The position numbers were made by a program, and so were the translations under genes. 16,381 nt of DNA from assembly GCA_023436385.1 (NCBI GenBank), contig JAEZJH010000198.1, positions 1 through 16,381 on the forward strand. Reading direction: 5' to 3'. The notes beneath the pieces were generated by a model, which made no database searches, was not told where the DNA came from, and saw nothing but the letters and a program-made list of their open reading frames with translations. The DNA comes from Pseudomonadota bacterium. Its GTDB lineage: Bacteria; Myxococcota; Myxococcia; Myxococcales; Vulgatibacteraceae. This document shows positions 6,502-12,658 of the stretch, one piece after another (within the stretch, counting starts at the first letter, position 1; every line of letters starts with the position of its first letter).

Positions 6502-7752
6502 ATGAGCCTGCCGACCGCCAAGCCGAACCACGACGAAGCGGGCCTCGTGCAGCTTGCGAAGCCTGCGGAGAAGCCCACCTGTCGCGACACCCGCGCCGAC
6601 TCCGGCGATCCCCGGCCCGTCGCCCACATCCGCGATCGGTTCCAGACCGGCGGCCGCGGCCGCGCCTGGCAGGACGTCCCGCAGGACGACTGGGACAACT
6701 GGCAGTGGCAGCAGCGCCATCGGGTGACCACCCTCGAGGATCTCGAGAAGGTCGTCACCGTGACACCCGAGGAGCGCGACGCCTTCCAGCGCTCCCACGA
6801 GGCCTTCCACATGGGCATCACGCCGTACTACGCGGCGCTGATGGATCCCGAGGATCCCAACTGCCCGGTGCGCCTCCAGGCGGTGCCCAAGCCCGGCGAG
6901 TTGATCGTCTCCTCCGCCGACCTCGAGGACCCGCTCGCCGAGGAGCGGGACATGCCGGTCCCCGGGATCACCCACCGGTACCCGGACCGCGTCCTCTTCT
7001 ACATCACCCACAACTGCCCGGTGTATTGCCGCCACTGCACCCGCAAGCGCAAGGTCGCCGATCCGACCACCGCCGCGGCCAAGAAGCAGATCGAGGGCGG
7101 CCTCGAGTACATCGCGGCGCACCCCGAGGTCCGCGACGTCGTCGTCTCCGGCGGCGACCCGCTCTCCCTCAACGACGAGCGGCTCGACTACATCCTCGGC
7201 CGGCTGCGGGCGATCCCGCACGTCGAGATGTTCCGCCTCGGCACCCGGAACCTGGTCACCCTCCCGCAGCGCGTCACCGACGACCTCTGCTACATGCTGC
7301 GGAAGCACCAGCCGGTCTTCGTCAACACGCACTTCAACCATCCGAAGGAGTGCACCGCCGAGGCCTTCGAGGCGTGCCGCAAGCTCGCCGACGCGGGCTG
7401 CGTCCTCGGCAACCAGATGGTGCTCCTCAAGGGCGTGAACGACGACCCGAAGATCGTCAAGGAACTGAACCACAAGCTCCTGATGATGCGGGTGCGGCCG
7501 TACTACATCTACCAGTGCGACCTCTCCGTCGGCATCTCGCACTTCCGCACCAGCGTCCAGGCGGGCCTCGACATCATCGAGAATCTCCGCGGCCACACCT
7601 CCGGCCTGGCGGTCCCGCACTACGTGATCGACGCCCCCGGCGGCGGCGGCAAGATCCCGCTCCTCCCCGAGTACGTGGTGAAGCGCGACGGCAAGAAGAT
7701 CGTGCTCCGCAACTACAAGAAGCAGGGCACCTTCGAGTACGAGGAGCCGTAA
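6502..7752 (+). CDS. kamA: L-lysine 2,3-aminomutase
   Basis: 416 residues, the same size as the classical clostridial enzyme. It converts L-lysine to L-beta-lysine using a [4Fe-4S] cluster, SAM and PLP. The cluster motif is Cys172-x3-Cys176-x2-Cys179 (CPVYCRHC). PLP binds Lys384 in PGGGGK. Asp340 (QCDLS) and Asp377 (IDAPGGGG), 37 residues apart, match the lysine-specificity pair Asp293/Asp330 of clostridial KamA. The ATG at 6502 was chosen because it follows GAGAGGATGAG and precedes homology; the open frame further upstream overlaps the promoter. The C-terminal Cys-rich zinc motif known from the clostridial enzyme is absent. Beta-lysine may serve as an osmolyte precursor, in degradation or in natural products, but no partner gene is in view. 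The gene is transcribed divergently from its paralogue. Confidence 0.92.
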   Translation: MSLPTAKPNHDEAGLVQLAKPAEKPTCRDTRADSGDPRPVAHIRDRFQTGGRGRAWQDVPQDDWDNWQWQQRHRVTTLEDLEKVVTVTPEERDAFQRSHEAFHMGITPYYAALMDPEDPNCPVRLQAVPKPGELIVSSADLEDPLAEERDMPVPGITHRYPDRVLFYITHNCPVYCRHCTRKRKVADPTTAAAKKQIEGGLEYIAAHPEVRDVVVSGGDPLSLNDERLDYILGRLRAIPHVEMFRLGTRNLVTLPQRVTDDLCYMLRKHQPVFVNTHFNHPKECTAEAFEACRKLADAGCVLGNQMVLLKGVNDDPKIVKELNHKLLMMRVRPYYIYQCDLSVGISHFRTSVQAGLDIIENLRGHTSGLAVPHYVIDAPGGGGKIPLLPEYVVKRDGKKIVLRNYKKQGTFEYEEP

Positions 7753-7777
7753 ACCGCGGCGTTAGCCCGTGGTGTAC

Positions 7778-7807
7778 GAAGGCCCGGTCAATCGACCGGG
7801 CCTTCTT
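7778..7807 (+). terminator. Terminator of kamA
   Basis: A perfect 12-bp stem (7778-7789 with 7794-7805) has a 4-nt AATC loop and is followed by TTCGTTCG on the plus strand. It lies 25 nt after the kamA stop. Confidence 0.85.
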
Positions 7808-7833
7808 CGTTCGCGGCCCTCGAGCGCCGGAAA

Positions 7834-7868
7834 CACGAAAGGCCCGATCCGCGGACCGGGCCTTCGTG
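7834..7868 (-). terminator. Terminator of ridA
   Basis: The stem is CACGA plus AGGCCCG (7834-7846) with CGGGCCT plus TCGTG (7857-7868), with one bulged A. On the minus strand it follows the ridA stop and is trailed by a T-rich GTTTCC. Its 5' arm read on the minus strand shares ACGAAGGCCCGGTC with the 5' arm of the kamA terminator, so the two look like facing copies of one element. Confidence 0.75.
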
Positions 7869-7891
7869 GATTCCGGGCGGCGCGGGTTGGG

Positions 7892-8281
7892 CTACGCCGT
7901 CGCCAGGAGCTCGATCTCCACCTTCACGCCGCGGGGGAGCGCGGCCACCTGCACGGTAGAGCGGGCCGGGGGCGCGGCGGGGAAGCGGCGGCCGTAGACC
8001 TCGTTCACCTTGGCGAAGTCGCCCAGGTCGGTGAGGAAGATGGTGGTCTTCACCACCCGGTCGAAGCCGGTGCTGGCGGCCTTCAGCACCGCCTCGAGGT
8101 TCTTCATCACCTGCTCGGCCTGGGCCACCACGTCGTCGCCGCCGACCAGGTTCCCGGCGGCGTCGAGGGGGATTTGCCCCGAGGTGTAGACGAGCTTCCC
8201 GCCGGCGTCGATGCGGATCGCCTGCGAGTAGGGGCCGATCGCCTTCGGCGCCTCGTCGGTGTGGATCACTTCGCGGGCCAT
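7892..8281 (-). CDS. ridA: RidA/YjgF family enamine/imine deaminase
   Basis: 129 residues, the usual length for this small trimeric cytosolic family, which hydrolyses reactive enamine/imine intermediates released by PLP-dependent enzymes (for example 2-aminoacrylate). The family signature is clear: AIGPYSQAI at 14-22, SGQIPLD at 34-40, Arg107 in PARSTVQVAALP (the catalytic, carboxylate-binding Arg of active RidA proteins), and Glu122 in VEIELLA. The ATG at 8281 has an excellent AAGGAGGA ribosome-binding site and its own TTGACG promoter. The gene ends facing kamA across a twin terminator, so the two are neighbours but not one operon. Keeping the Arg argues for a true deaminase rather than a non-enzymatic relative. 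Confidence 0.95.
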   Translation of the reverse strand: MAREVIHTDEAPKAIGPYSQAIRIDAGGKLVYTSGQIPLDAAGNLVGGDDVVAQAEQVMKNLEAVLKAASTGFDRVVKTTIFLTDLGDFAKVNEVYGRRFPAAPPARSTVQVAALPRGVKVEIELLATA

Positions 8282-8335
8282 GGTGTCCTCCTTCGCGCGC
8301 GACGCGGGACCGCGCCGCGGCCGTGGTGAGCGGTC

Positions 8336-8364
8336 TTGGTAGCGCCCCCGCCCGCCCCCGTCAA
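8336..8364 (-). promoter_or_regulatory. Sigma-70-type promoter for ridA
   Basis: On the minus strand TTGACG (8364-8359) is followed after 17 bp by TACCAA (8341-8336). The -35 is near consensus and the -10 is weak. It lies in the 105-bp gap after rel, suggesting ridA can be transcribed independently of rel. Confidence 0.45.
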
Positions 8365-8386
8365 CCGGCCGACCAACCGCTCCCGC

Positions 8387-10555
8387 CTAGACCCGCTCCA
8401 CCGAGTGGACGCCCTTGATCTTGCCGATCGCGGTCATCACGGTGCGGAGCTGCTTGAGGTCGGAGATCGAGACCTCGAAGGTGTTCACCGCCCGGTCGTC
8501 GCCGGTGATCCGGCAGTTGGCCTGGGAGATGTTCACGCCGGCGGTGGAGAAGGTCTGGGTGATCGCCGCCAGCAGGCCCGGGCGGTCGGAGGTGAGCACC
8601 CGCACGGTGACCGGGCGCTTGAACTCGCCCTTCACGTCCCAGGTGACGTCGACCCGCCGCTCGGCGTCGGTGGAGAGGACCTTCTCGCAGGCCAGGGTGT
8701 GGACGGTGACGCCGCGGCCCCGGGTGATGAAGCCAATGATCGGATCGCCGGGCACCGGGTTACAGCAGCGGCCGAAGCGCACCAGGATGTCGTCGATCCC
8801 GTTGATCCGGACGCCGGTGGTGGAGGTGCGGCCGGCCACCCGCTTGAAGATCTCGGTGAGCCGGGAGACGGCGTCGGGGCCTTCCTTCGGCGGCTGGGTA
8901 GCCAGCTGCTCGGCCGGGAGGAGCCGCGAAAGCACCTGCGCCGGGGCGATCTTGCCGTAGCCGACGGCGGCGAGGAGGTCGTCGGGGGTCCGGACCGCCA
9001 GGTCGTGGCAGAGCTTGGTGCCGTCGTCGCCCTTCAGCGTCCGATTGAGGTTGAGGCCGTAGCGCTTGAACTCGCGCTCGAGGATGTCCCGGCCCAGGGA
9101 GACCGACCGCTCCCGCTGCTGCTGCTTGATGAAGAAGCGGATCTTCGCCTGGGCCCGGCTGGTCTTGACGAAGGTGAGCCAGTCCTTCGACGGGTGGGCG
9201 CTGGGGCTGGTGAGGATCTCGACCGTGTCGCCGTTCTTCAGCTTGTAGCGGAGCGGAACGATCTTGCCGTTGACCTTGGCCCCCACGCAGCGGGCGCCGA
9301 CGTCGGAGTGAATCGCGTAGGCGAAGTCCACCGGGGTGGCGCCCCGGGGCAGGCTCTTCACGTCGCCCCGCGGGGTGAAGACGAAGACCTCATCGGTGAA
9401 GAGGTCGACCTTCACCGTCTCCAAGAACTCCTTGGGGTCCTTGAGGTCCTGCTGCCACTCCATCAGCTGGCGCAGCCAGGCGAACTTCTCGTCGTCCCGG
9501 CCGCTGGAGGCCTTGCCCTCCTTGTAGGCCCAGTGCGCGGCGATGCCCTCCTCCGCCACCCGGTGCATCTCCGGGGTCCGGATCTGCACCTCGATGCGCT
9601 CGCCGTACGGGCCGATCACCGTGGTGTGGAGGGACTGGTACATGTTCGGCTTGGGGATGGCGATGAAGTCCTTGAACCGCCCCGGGACCGGCTTCCACAT
9701 CGAGTGCACGAGGCCCAGGGCCTCGTAACAGGCGGGAAGCGTGGCGGCGAGGATCCGGAAGGCGATCACGTCGTGGACGCCGTCCAGGTCGATCCCCTGG
9801 ATCTTCATCTTCCGCCAGATCGAATACAGGTGTTTCCAGCGGCCCGACACCTCCACGGTGAGGCCGTTGTCGGTCATCTTCTTGCGGATGACCTCGCAGA
9901 CCTCGTCGACGAACCGCTCCCGCTCCTTCTTGCGGCGCCCCACCCGCTCGGCGAGGTCGTTGTATTCGTCGGGGCGGAGGTAGCGGAAGGAGAGGTCCTC
10001 CAACTCCGTCTTGATCCAGCTGATACCCAGACGGTTCGCCAGCGGCGCGTAGATGTCCAGGGTCTCCTGGGCGATCCGCGTCTGTTTCTCCGGGACCATC
10101 GCCCCGAGCGTCCGCATGTTGTGGGTGCGGTCGGCGAGCTTCACCAGGATCACCCGGATGTCCCGGGCCATCGCCACGATCATCTTCCGGAAGTTCTCGG
10201 CCTGTTTCTCCTCGGCCGAGGCCTCCTTGGAGATCTGGAACTGGGAGAGCTTGGTGACCCCGTCGACCAGCTGGGCGATCTCCGCGCCGAACAGCTCCCG
10301 CAGCTCCTCCGGCGTGGCGAGGGTGTCCTCGATGGTGTCGTGCAGGAGGCCGGTGACGATCGAGGCCTCGTCGAGCCGGAGGTCGGCGAGGAGGCCGGCC
10401 ACCGAGAGCGGATGCACGAGATAAGGCTCTCCCGACTTCCGGATCTGACCCTGGTGGACCTTCGCCGAGTAGACGTAGGCCCGCTTGATCAAATCCAGGT
10501 CGGGCTCGGGGAGGTAGCCCTGGACCTTGTCGAGGATGTCACTAAGCCGAAGCAT
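8387..10555 (-). CDS. rel: Bifunctional (p)ppGpp synthetase/hydrolase, Rel/SpoT type
   Basis: 722 residues, full-length RSH protein controlling the stringent response in the cytosol and on ribosomes. Domain order: HD hydrolase (about 25-180; His48, then HDTIED at 72-77), synthetase (about 230-345; GRWKHLYSIWRKM, HDVIAFRI, YQSLHT, IEVQIRT), TGS (about 385-446), helical linker, a conserved-cysteine zinc-finger region (Cys597-Cys598, plus Cys623), and ACT (about 648-722). The synthetase loop reads RFKD at 293-296. The RxKD form is typical of bifunctional enzymes, whereas RelA-only synthetases carry ExDD. With an intact HDxxED this protein should both make and degrade (p)ppGpp. The ATG at 10555 is preceded by a plausible promoter and GGAG. 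It appears to be the only RSH in this window. Confidence 0.97.
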   Translation of the reverse strand: MLRLSDILDKVQGYLPEPDLDLIKRAYVYSAKVHQGQIRKSGEPYLVHPLSVAGLLADLRLDEASIVTGLLHDTIEDTLATPEELRELFGAEIAQLVDGVTKLSQFQISKEASAEEKQAENFRKMIVAMARDIRVILVKLADRTHNMRTLGAMVPEKQTRIAQETLDIYAPLANRLGISWIKTELEDLSFRYLRPDEYNDLAERVGRRKKERERFVDEVCEVIRKKMTDNGLTVEVSGRWKHLYSIWRKMKIQGIDLDGVHDVIAFRILAATLPACYEALGLVHSMWKPVPGRFKDFIAIPKPNMYQSLHTTVIGPYGERIEVQIRTPEMHRVAEEGIAAHWAYKEGKASSGRDDEKFAWLRQLMEWQQDLKDPKEFLETVKVDLFTDEVFVFTPRGDVKSLPRGATPVDFAYAIHSDVGARCVGAKVNGKIVPLRYKLKNGDTVEILTSPSAHPSKDWLTFVKTSRAQAKIRFFIKQQQRERSVSLGRDILEREFKRYGLNLNRTLKGDDGTKLCHDLAVRTPDDLLAAVGYGKIAPAQVLSRLLPAEQLATQPPKEGPDAVSRLTEIFKRVAGRTSTTGVRINGIDDILVRFGRCCNPVPGDPIIGFITRGRGVTVHTLACEKVLSTDAERRVDVTWDVKGEFKRPVTVRVLTSDRPGLLAAITQTFSTAGVNISQANCRITGDDRAVNTFEVSISDLKQLRTVMTAIGKIKGVHSVERV

Positions 10556-10573
10556 GCCGGGCCAAAACTCCAG

Positions 10574-10601
10574 ATCCTACCATCGCCGACTCGAAGGACA
10601 A
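10574..10601 (-). promoter_or_regulatory. Promoter for rel
   Basis: On the minus strand TTGTCC (10601-10596) and TAGGAT (10579-10574) are 16 bp apart. Transcription would start about 10-12 nt before the ribosome-binding region, giving a short leader. Confidence 0.45.
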
Positions 10602-10653
10602 CGAACGACCTCGCCTGCTCGTTCCATATCCTCGGGCATTCCGGGCGGGGCGT

Positions 10654-10709
10654 CGCCGTAACGCCGGACGGCGCTTCCGCCCCCGGGCGGACACTCGCCG
10701 TCCGCCCGG
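10654..10709. other. Two hairpins in the divergent rel/zinc-ribbon gap
   Basis: A perfect 10-bp stem (10683-10692 with 10700-10709, 7-nt loop) and a 6-bp stem (10654-10659 with 10668-10673) stand between two divergent genes, where no terminator is expected. They may be an operator, or may insulate antisense transcription. No small gene is evident in the 221-bp gap. Confidence 0.4.
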
Positions 10710-10739
10710 TTGCTCGAACTTCTCGTCGGTCACTATCAC
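10710..10739 (+). promoter_or_regulatory. Possible promoter for zinc-ribbon gene
   Basis: TTGCTC (10710-10715) and TATCAC (10734-10739) are 18 bp apart and end 37 nt before the ATG. The match is modest, and the -35 abuts the 10-bp hairpin. Confidence 0.3.
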
Positions 10740-10776
10740 GAGAGCGGTTCGCGCGCGCGGTTCCCGGGGGGGAGCG

Positions 10777-11064
10777 ATGTTCCACTGCATCACCTGCGGT
10801 CGTCCGACCGACCGGTACGAGACCTGCGAGGAGTGCGAGTCCGACGAGGTGGCCTCCTTGGCGGATCGGCTCCTCGAGGAGCCCCGCGGCGGCGTTCCCC
10901 GACCGCGCCAGCCCTCCCAGGCCCCGCGGCCGCTGGCCGAGGCCCTGGCGGCGGAGGTCGTCTGCCCGTCCTGCCGCACCTCGGTGCCGCCGGCCTCCCG
11001 CTTCTGCGGCGTCTGCGGGCTCCACTTCGAGGCGCTCGCCGGGACCGGAGCCCGGGAGGCCTGA
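10777..11064 (+). CDS. Small double zinc-ribbon protein, unknown function
   Basis: 95 residues with two Cys4 zinc-ribbon units. The first is at the extreme N-terminus (Cys4-x2-Cys7 and Cys17-x2-Cys20). The second is near the C-terminus (Cys63-x2-Cys66 and Cys77-x2-Cys80). They are joined by a Pro/Arg-rich linker of about 40 residues that is probably disordered. There is no membrane segment or enzyme motif. The start is well supported by a GGGGGGAG ribosome-binding site. Such proteins often bind nucleic acid or act as protein-protein clamps, but I cannot assign a role. It sits between rel and dksA, diverging from rel and converging on dksA, so it has its own transcription unit. Confidence 0.8.
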   Translation: MFHCITCGRPTDRYETCEECESDEVASLADRLLEEPRGGVPRPRQPSQAPRPLAEALAAEVVCPSCRTSVPPASRFCGVCGLHFEALAGTGAREA

Positions 11065-11109
11065 CGGCCGGTCCGCCTCGCGCCCGGCGATCCGGCCCCC
11101 GCATACACG

Positions 11110-11140
11110 ACGAGGGCCCCCGGTACAGGCGGGCCCTCGT
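11110..11140. terminator. Shared terminator between zinc-ribbon gene and dksA
   Basis: A perfect 10-bp stem, ACGAGGGCCC (11110-11119) with GGGCCCTCGT (11131-11140), has an 11-nt loop and lies between two convergent genes. Neither side has a strong T tract. The CACGA...TCGTG closing pairs resemble the terminator at 7834-7868. Confidence 0.65.
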
Positions 11141-11193
11141 GGGATGGACCGGCGCCGCGTCGCGCGGCCGCCGGTCGGAGCTGCAGCCGTAGG

Positions 11194-11556
11194 TTAGCTG
11201 TAGCTCTTCTCCTTCTTCTCCTGCTCTTCCTTGCAGCGGATGCAGAGGGTAGTGACCGGCCGCGCCTCGAGGCGCTTCGGGCTGATCTCCTCCTCGCACC
11301 GCTCGCACACGCCGAAGGTCCCGTCGTCGATCCGGGCGAGCGCCTTCTCGATCTTCTTGAGGAGGAACTTCTCGCGGTCGCGGAGCCGGAAGACCATCGA
11401 CTGGCTGTACTCCGACGAGGCCAGATCGATTTCATCGGGGAGATCGTCGGTGTCGAAGTTCGACTCCTCCGAGAGCGTCTTCCGCGCGCTCTGGATCAGG
11501 GCGTCCCTCGACTCCTCGAGCATCTTGCGGAAACGCTTGAGATCCTTCTGGTTCAC
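11194..11556 (-). CDS. dksA: DksA/TraR-family RNA polymerase-binding factor
   Basis: 120 residues. DksA enters the RNA polymerase secondary channel and, with (p)ppGpp, reprograms transcription initiation. The coiled-coil tip carries Asp41-x2-Asp44-x-Ala46 (DEIDLA), equal to the essential DxxDxA of E. coli DksA. The zinc finger is Cys84, Cys87, Cys105 and Cys108, and RRLEARP-like KRLEARP lies between the Cys pairs. The N-terminus is shorter than in the 151-residue E. coli protein, like many deltaproteobacterial DksA proteins. The start ATG follows GGGGGT, and a near-consensus promoter lies 80-105 nt upstream. The position close to rel fits its role as the ppGpp partner. A TraR-like plasmid protein is unlikely, because TraR lacks the long coiled coil. 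Confidence 0.93.
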   Translation of the reverse strand: MNQKDLKRFRKMLEESRDALIQSARKTLSEESNFDTDDLPDEIDLASSEYSQSMVFRLRDREKFLLKKIEKALARIDDGTFGVCERCEEEISPKRLEARPVTTLCIRCKEEQEKKEKSYS

Positions 11557-11633
11557 GCTCGGAACCCCCGCGATTCGGATCGGGCTGTACCAATGGCCGC
11601 CGAGACCTCCCGGAGGCCGGAAAAAGGGCAGAG

Positions 11634-11662
11634 TTTTTAGCAGCCCGACCCCTGGGAGTCAA
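11634..11662 (-). promoter_or_regulatory. Sigma-70 promoter for dksA
   Basis: On the minus strand TTGACT (11662-11657) and TAAAAA (11639-11634) are separated by exactly 17 bp. This is the best -35/-10 pair in the window and gives a leader of about 70 nt for dksA. Confidence 0.65.
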
Positions 11663-11690
11663 GGCGAGGGGATCCGATCGGGGCTGTACT

Positions 11691-11719
11691 TTGCGCCCGT
11701 ATTCGGGGTGCCCTATCTT
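11691..11719 (+). promoter_or_regulatory. Promoter for diadenylate cyclase gene
   Basis: TTGCGC (11691-11696) and TATCTT (11714-11719) are 17 bp apart. Using this promoter rules out the in-frame TTG at 11691 as a start codon and supports the start at 11769. It is divergent from, and within 30 bp of, the dksA promoter. Confidence 0.45.
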
Positions 11720-11756
11720 CGCTTGCTTGTCCGATCGCCGGGGAGGCGAGGGACCC

Positions 11757-11762
11757 GGGGAG
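11757..11762 (+). promoter_or_regulatory. Ribosome-binding site fixing a TTG start
   Basis: GGGGAG lies 6 nt before the TTG at 11769, ideal spacing. No ATG or GTG with a comparable site exists nearby, so this decides the start of the diadenylate cyclase. Confidence 0.6.
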
Positions 11763-11768
11763 ACGTTC

Positions 11769-12641
11769 TTGGCCGAGCTGAGCCGCTTCGATCGGGAATT
11801 CTTGCGCGCCGTCCTGGCGCTGGCGAGCAAGGCGGAGGTCGGCCACCTCCTCTACATCTCCGACCACCCGCTGCCGTCCGAGGACCTGCGGGGACGGCCG
11901 CTGAAGCGCAAGCTGATCTACGCGGTGACCCATGACGCCCTGGCGGAGGAACTCCGGGATCGGGGCCACACCGCGGTGGTCATCCCCGACTACGAGTACT
12001 CCCGGCTCGAGGGGGTGAAGGTGGCGCTGGTCGCCGCCGCGGCGCACATCGGCGAGGGCGAGACGCTCCTCGTCCTCACCGGCGCCGGCAAGAGCCCCGA
12101 CACGCTGATCAAACTGCGGATGGGGACGAAGTTCGACGAGGAGCTCTCCCTCGAGTCGATCCAGCTCGGCCCCGAGTACGATCAGCAGGTGATCGAGCAG
12201 GTGGTCCGGCTCGCCCTGGAGGTGGGCCAGGAGGGCTTCGAGGGCCATCCGGTGGGCACCCTGATCACCCTGGGCGACTCCACCGCGGTAATGGAGAAAT
12301 CGAAGCAACTCACCATCAACCCGTTCCAGGGGATCAGCGAGGCGGAGCGTAACGTCCTCGACCCCACCATCCGGGACGCGGTGAAGAACTTCGCGGTGCT
12401 CGACGGGGCCTTCGTGATCCGCGAGGACGGCGTGGTCCTCGCCGCCGGCCGCTACCTCCAGGCCGGCATGGAGAACGTGAAGATCCCCATGGGCCTGGGG
12501 GCCCGCCACGCGGCGGCGGCGTTCATCACCGCCACCACCCGGGCGATCGCCGTGGTGGTCTCGCAGTCGACCGGCGGCGTCCGGATCTTCAAGGGCGGAG
12601 ACATCGTCCTCGAGCTGCACCCGCGGAGCCGGCGGATCTGA
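11769..12641 (+). CDS. CdaZ/DacZ-like diadenylate cyclase (c-di-AMP synthase)
   Basis: 290 residues from a TTG start with a good ribosome-binding site. Residues about 20-125 form an alpha/beta domain resembling the pyruvate kinase C-terminal fold (VALVAAAAHIGEGETLLVLTGAG, 86-107), and residues about 165-285 form a DAC (DisA_N) domain. This is the architecture of archaeal CdaZ/DacZ, not of DisA or membrane-bound CdaA. DAC motifs: DGA at 222-224 is intact; the RHR motif reads RHA (Arg246, His247, Ala248). VVVSQSTGGVRIFKGG follows as in active cyclases. Predicted product: c-di-AMP from two ATP. Whether the Ala permits activity is not known to me. No transmembrane segment is present, so it is cytosolic. 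It is transcribed divergently from dksA and converges on the TIGR02757 gene with a 17-bp gap. Confidence 0.85.
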   Translation: MAELSRFDREFLRAVLALASKAEVGHLLYISDHPLPSEDLRGRPLKRKLIYAVTHDALAEELRDRGHTAVVIPDYEYSRLEGVKVALVAAAAHIGEGETLLVLTGAGKSPDTLIKLRMGTKFDEELSLESIQLGPEYDQQVIEQVVRLALEVGQEGFEGHPVGTLITLGDSTAVMEKSKQLTINPFQGISEAERNVLDPTIRDAVKNFAVLDGAFVIREDGVVLAAGRYLQAGMENVKIPMGLGARHAAAAFITATTRAIAVVVSQSTGGVRIFKGGDIVLELHPRSRRI

Positions 12642-12658
12642 CCCGGCCCCGCGCGCCG

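Noticed and set aside
8336..11197. Very long plus-strand open frame opposite rel
   Set aside because: It is entirely antisense to a full-length Rel with all motifs intact. Composition matches the mirrored frame of a GC-rich gene.
11691..11768. Earlier TTG start for the diadenylate cyclase
   Set aside because: That TTG lies in a probable -35 box and has no ribosome-binding site, and the extra 26 residues do not resemble the family. The TTG at 11769 has an ideal site.
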